Below are positions 11,990 to 14,580 of a stretch of DNA of 14,580 nt, piece after piece. The stretch's first letter is position 1. Every line of letters begins with the position of its first letter. A program made the translations under genes and the position numbers. The notes below the pieces were generated by a model that saw nothing but the letters and a program-made list of their open reading frames with translations, ran no database searches and was not told where the DNA came from. Location of the stretch: the NCBI GenBank assembly GCA_023544495.1, contig JAMJFV010000039.1, forward strand, positions 1 to 14,580. Reading direction: 5' to 3'. This DNA is from ANME-2 cluster archaeon. GTDB taxonomy: Archaea; Halobacteriota; Methanosarcinia; Methanosarcinales; Methanocomedenaceae.

Positions 11990-14580
11990 TCAATCATCAT
12001 TCTCCTCCAGCTTCTCAAACAGGGTTAACTGAACAGCGGTTCTGCGATTTCGCCAGTGCTGGACCAGTTGCAGTGCAGTTCGCGCAGAGTGGCTAACCTC
12101 CGTCGAATCCCCTGTCTGTATATACCATTTCAATATTTCGTCTACTGATTTTTTTATCCTGAAGTTGGGATTATTCAGTTCATTCTCAATTTTTACGCCT
12201 GAATTCAGGAATGCCGCACCTATCAGGAAATGTGCCTGGTCCAAGTCGGTTTTGATGACTTTTCGGTTTCGTCCAGGAGCGGTGAAATAATCGAACCTCT
12301 CTCTGATAGGGGCTACATGTACCACTTTCCCCTCTGCACGAATCCAGCCGCGAGATTCCAGGTCACCCTGACTGATACCGGTTCCCCTCAGGGTTTTATG
12401 CAGTTCATCACGGGGAATTTGCTCTTTATAACGGAAGATACGCAAATATAACCTGCTGGCAGGTTCGGCAATATCAGGTGGGTGCTGCCTGCCAGTTTCG
12501 CCGGTGTCTTCCAGCAGGTCATCCAGAAGTTGGTTAATACCCAAAAGCGCATCTCTTACATCCAGCACCTGACCATCACCTGTAAATACCTGGCCATAAT
12601 GACGGCTGTAAAATTCCAGGGATTTACCCCGCAGGATGACGCGAAGGTCGGATTCGGGCAGTTCTTTACCGTGGGTATGTTCCAGTAGTTCCTTGAGTTG
12701 CCGTGATTCGGACTTGACCCAGCGACGCATCCGTACCCAGCTTACCGGCTCGCTTTCTTGCAGTCTCTTGCGGCAGACATGGATAATGTCGTACTCTATT
12801 TTCTTGGAACCGAAGGCGGCATTGTCAGCATCTCCCTTTGTCTCGTCACTACGAACAGGATAAGTAGAAATTAGTACATATCCAGCATCAAAGAGTGCCT
12901 TAAGAATGTCAATCCACGCCTGATCCTTGTTGTGATGAAATGTGAAGGCCATAATGCCGCCGTCCTTAAGCAAACGGCCAGCTTCTGCCCAGCAGGCGCT
13001 CAGGGTCTGGCAGTAAAAATCCGCCGACGGTTGCGGTCGGTAGATTGGATTTATAGCATTTTCTTGTAATTTTTCATCATTGATCAATTCTCGAATCTTT
13101 TTGAGATGCCTTGATTCAATGAATGGTGACTTCTCGTAACCTTCCCTGTCGTCAGGGTGTTGGGCAGGATCGTCAACGGCTTGGAGAGCTTTAGGAGTGA
13201 ATTCTGGTTTGAAATACACTTCCTCTGGGAGTCCTGCGTACCATTTAAGCAGCGGAATTCGCAGCCAAACATAGAAAAAATCGGCCATGTCTGCATAAAA
13301 AAGATTGTTACCAAACGGTGGATCAGTAATAACGAGATCAAATTTTTCCTCACCCAAAATCATCAAATCGGTAGATGAACCACAATAATGCTCACAACCA
13401 GGAACAAGTGGATCACCAGGTTTTCCTTTGTCAGATTTAACTGATCCATTTTCTGCAACGATAAGTTCCCAGGGATCATTGCACCATTCCATTGCCTCTA
13501 CGACTTTTTCCGATGATGAAGACCAGTTACCTCGACCAAGATTAGGAAATACGCAATTTTCGACCACCTGCATCTTCACGTGGAAGTTTGGATTGGCAAA
13601 CATAGGTTCTGGGGTGTCCCGCTGAAGATTCCAGAAAACAAACATATTTTGATTTCGTAGGTACTGCTGGAACCCTCCCAATGCCTGTTCACGCACATCA
13701 AGCGGCCAGGAATCTGCCGGTGCTTCAGTGATTGTTTTTAGTAAGTGGGTATGAACCAAAAGCTGGCGGGGATTGAACATTTTCCACCAGTGTGCGTATC
13801 CTCGTTTTGTTAGGTTGCCTTTTTGAACATGAGTTTCCCACGCAAATGGAAGCTCAGAGTGAGGCCAATAACCTTTCAGATTATCTTCTCTGCATTTAGT
13901 CCATTCAGTTTCAGCTGCAATAAGATGCCTTATGTCTACGGTATCAGGTACTTTAAAGTATCGACCACCGTAGTTGTAACCCAGGGCATCGCATTGTGGA
14001 CAATGACACTGCAATGTGTGGGGAAATACTGGAGAATGATGCTGTGCCTCACGTTCAGTTGCAGCAAAATCAGCCGAATTACCACAATTTCCGCATGTGA
14101 AAGTAGCTTTCTTTGGCACAGTACCCCGTTTCGTGTGAATAACTGTGCCATCTGGAAGTTCTACCTCACTTGGTAATGATTCTCCTCGTACCTCGATGAT
14201 AGACAGATTATCCATTCTTCGCTCGAACCATCTGGCAGTATCCGCAGCCAGCGCGCCTGCCCAGCCGCCCAGTTCCTTTTCGCCTTCAAAACCGGATGCG
14301 CCCTTGAGCCAATCAGGATGTATGAGCAGAAACATGTCCACATTTTTTTTCTGGATGCCAAAATCCTTCCTTTTACGCTCAGATGCCTTGAGGCTCGTCC
14401 TGGCCTGTCTTTCGAGAATACTGACCACCTGTTTTCCTGCAAATCCGCCACATTCCGGGCACTGGAGGCCAGGTTCATCATCAATACGTTCCTTGAGCGC
14501 CTTTATCCGTTCAATTGTATCGGCATCCTTGCCTTTGTCGTAATCCTTCAACAGTTGTGCAAAGTCCTGAGTCATTTCAG
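11990..14580 (-). CDS. DUF1156-type adenine-specific DNA methyltransferase, 5' end outside the window
   Basis: At least 861 aa are visible and the frame is open to the right edge (GAA precedes the Met at 14575), so the gene probably starts outside. Motif IV appears as ITDPPFGNNLFYADMADFFYVWLR (shown in parts: TDPPF at about 416-420, then YADMADFFYVWLR). TDPPF plus YADxxDFFYVWLR is typical of DUF1156 methyltransferases of defence loci. AGRLLKDGGIMAFTFHH and AGYVLISTYPV are later core strands. The SAM-binding motif I (FxGxGT type) is not in view and should lie upstream. Three putative zinc-binding pairs occur: CPEC at 39-42, CGNC at about 157-162 and CHCPQC at about 189-194, counted from the Met at 14575. 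The C-terminus (IPRDELHKTLRGTGISQGDL) looks like a helical or winged domain. The likely role is N6-adenine modification of host DNA for self recognition in an anti-phage system. Confidence 0.85.
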   Translation of the reverse strand, partial: EMTQDFAQLLKDYDKGKDADTIERIKALKERIDDEPGLQCPECGGFAGKQVVSILERQARTSLKASERKRKDFGIQKKNVDMFLLIHPDWLKGASGFEGEKELGGWAGALAADTARWFERRMDNLSIIEVRGESLPSEVELPDGTVIHTKRGTVPKKATFTCGNCGNSADFAATEREAQHHSPVFPHTLQCHCPQCDALGYNYGGRYFKVPDTVDIRHLIAAETEWTKCREDNLKGYWPHSELPFAWETHVQKGNLTKRGYAHWWKMFNPRQLLVHTHLLKTITEAPADSWPLDVREQALGGFQQYLRNQNMFVFWNLQRDTPEPMFANPNFHVKMQVVENCVFPNLGRGNWSSSSEKVVEAMEWCNDPWELIVAENGSVKSDKGKPGDPLVPGCEHYCGSSTDLMILGEEKFDLVITDPPFGNNLFYADMADFFYVWLRIPLLKWYAGLPEEVYFKPEFTPKALQAVDDPAQHPDDREGYEKSPFIESRHLKKIRELINDEKLQENAINPIYRPQPSADFYCQTLSACWAEAGRLLKDGGIMAFTFHHNKDQAWIDILKALFDAGYVLISTYPVRSDETKGDADNAAFGSKKIEYDIIHVCRKRLQESEPVSWVRMRRWVKSESRQLKELLEHTHGKELPESDLRVILRGKSLEFYSRHYGQVFTGDGQVLDVRDALLGINQLLDDLLEDTGETGRQHPPDIAEPASRLYLRIFRYKEQIPRDELHKTLRGTGISQGDLESRGWIRAEGKVVHVAPIRERFDYFTAPGRNRKVIKTDLDQAHFLIGAAFLNSGVKIENELNNPNFRIKKSVDEILKWYIQTGDSTEVSHSARTALQLVQHWRNRRTAVQLTLFEKLEENDD

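Noticed and set aside
1..14580. CRISPR array, tRNA, rRNA or insertion sequence
   Set aside because: No regularly spaced repeats, cloverleaf-like or rRNA-like sequence, transposase motifs or terminal inverted repeats were seen on either strand.

Overview
The window carries a run of genes that are all on the minus strand, so transcription runs from right to left. It looks like a bacterial genome-defence island of moderate GC, with AT-rich gaps between genes. Shine-Dalgarno sites are clear and the standard stops TAA and TGA are used. Taxonomy cannot be fixed from this stretch. An environmental Gram-negative bacterium is a guess, not a result.

Layout in transcription order. At the right edge is the 3' part of a large DUF1156-type DNA methyltransferase (DPPF motif, zinc ribbons) whose start lies outside the window. 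Next come an unrecognised 168-aa protein and a SNF2-family helicase resembling DrmD of class 1 DISARM, the three genes being tightly spaced or overlapping. A 364-bp AT-rich gap with no gene follows. Then come an Mre11/SbcD-like phosphoesterase and a Rad50/SbcC-like ATPase joined by an ATGA overlap. After 130 bp comes a 1277-aa RecD-like helicase with a C-terminal PD-(D/E)XK-type nuclease domain. At the left end are a possible 58-aa small ORF, a hicA toxin gene, and a frame that begins like hicB but diverges after about 11 residues and runs off the window.

How the genes may work together (inference): methyltransferase plus SNF2 helicase is a modification and DNA-remodelling pair typical of DISARM-like anti-phage systems. 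The Mre11-Rad50 pair and the RecD-nuclease fusion would supply DNA-end recognition, unwinding and degradation. Other components expected of such a system, such as a DUF499-type ATPase, a YprA/DrmA-like helicase or DUF1998/DrmB, would have to lie beyond position 14580.

The most striking local anomaly is in the Mre11-like gene. A well-placed ribosome binding site and ATG at 8312 lead into the family's N-terminal motif (MSIRFLHTGDW), but the next codon is TAA where a Gln or His codon is expected. The frame then continues as a normal phosphoesterase. Either the nuclease is inactivated or truncated in this copy, or there is a sequence error or unusual recoding.
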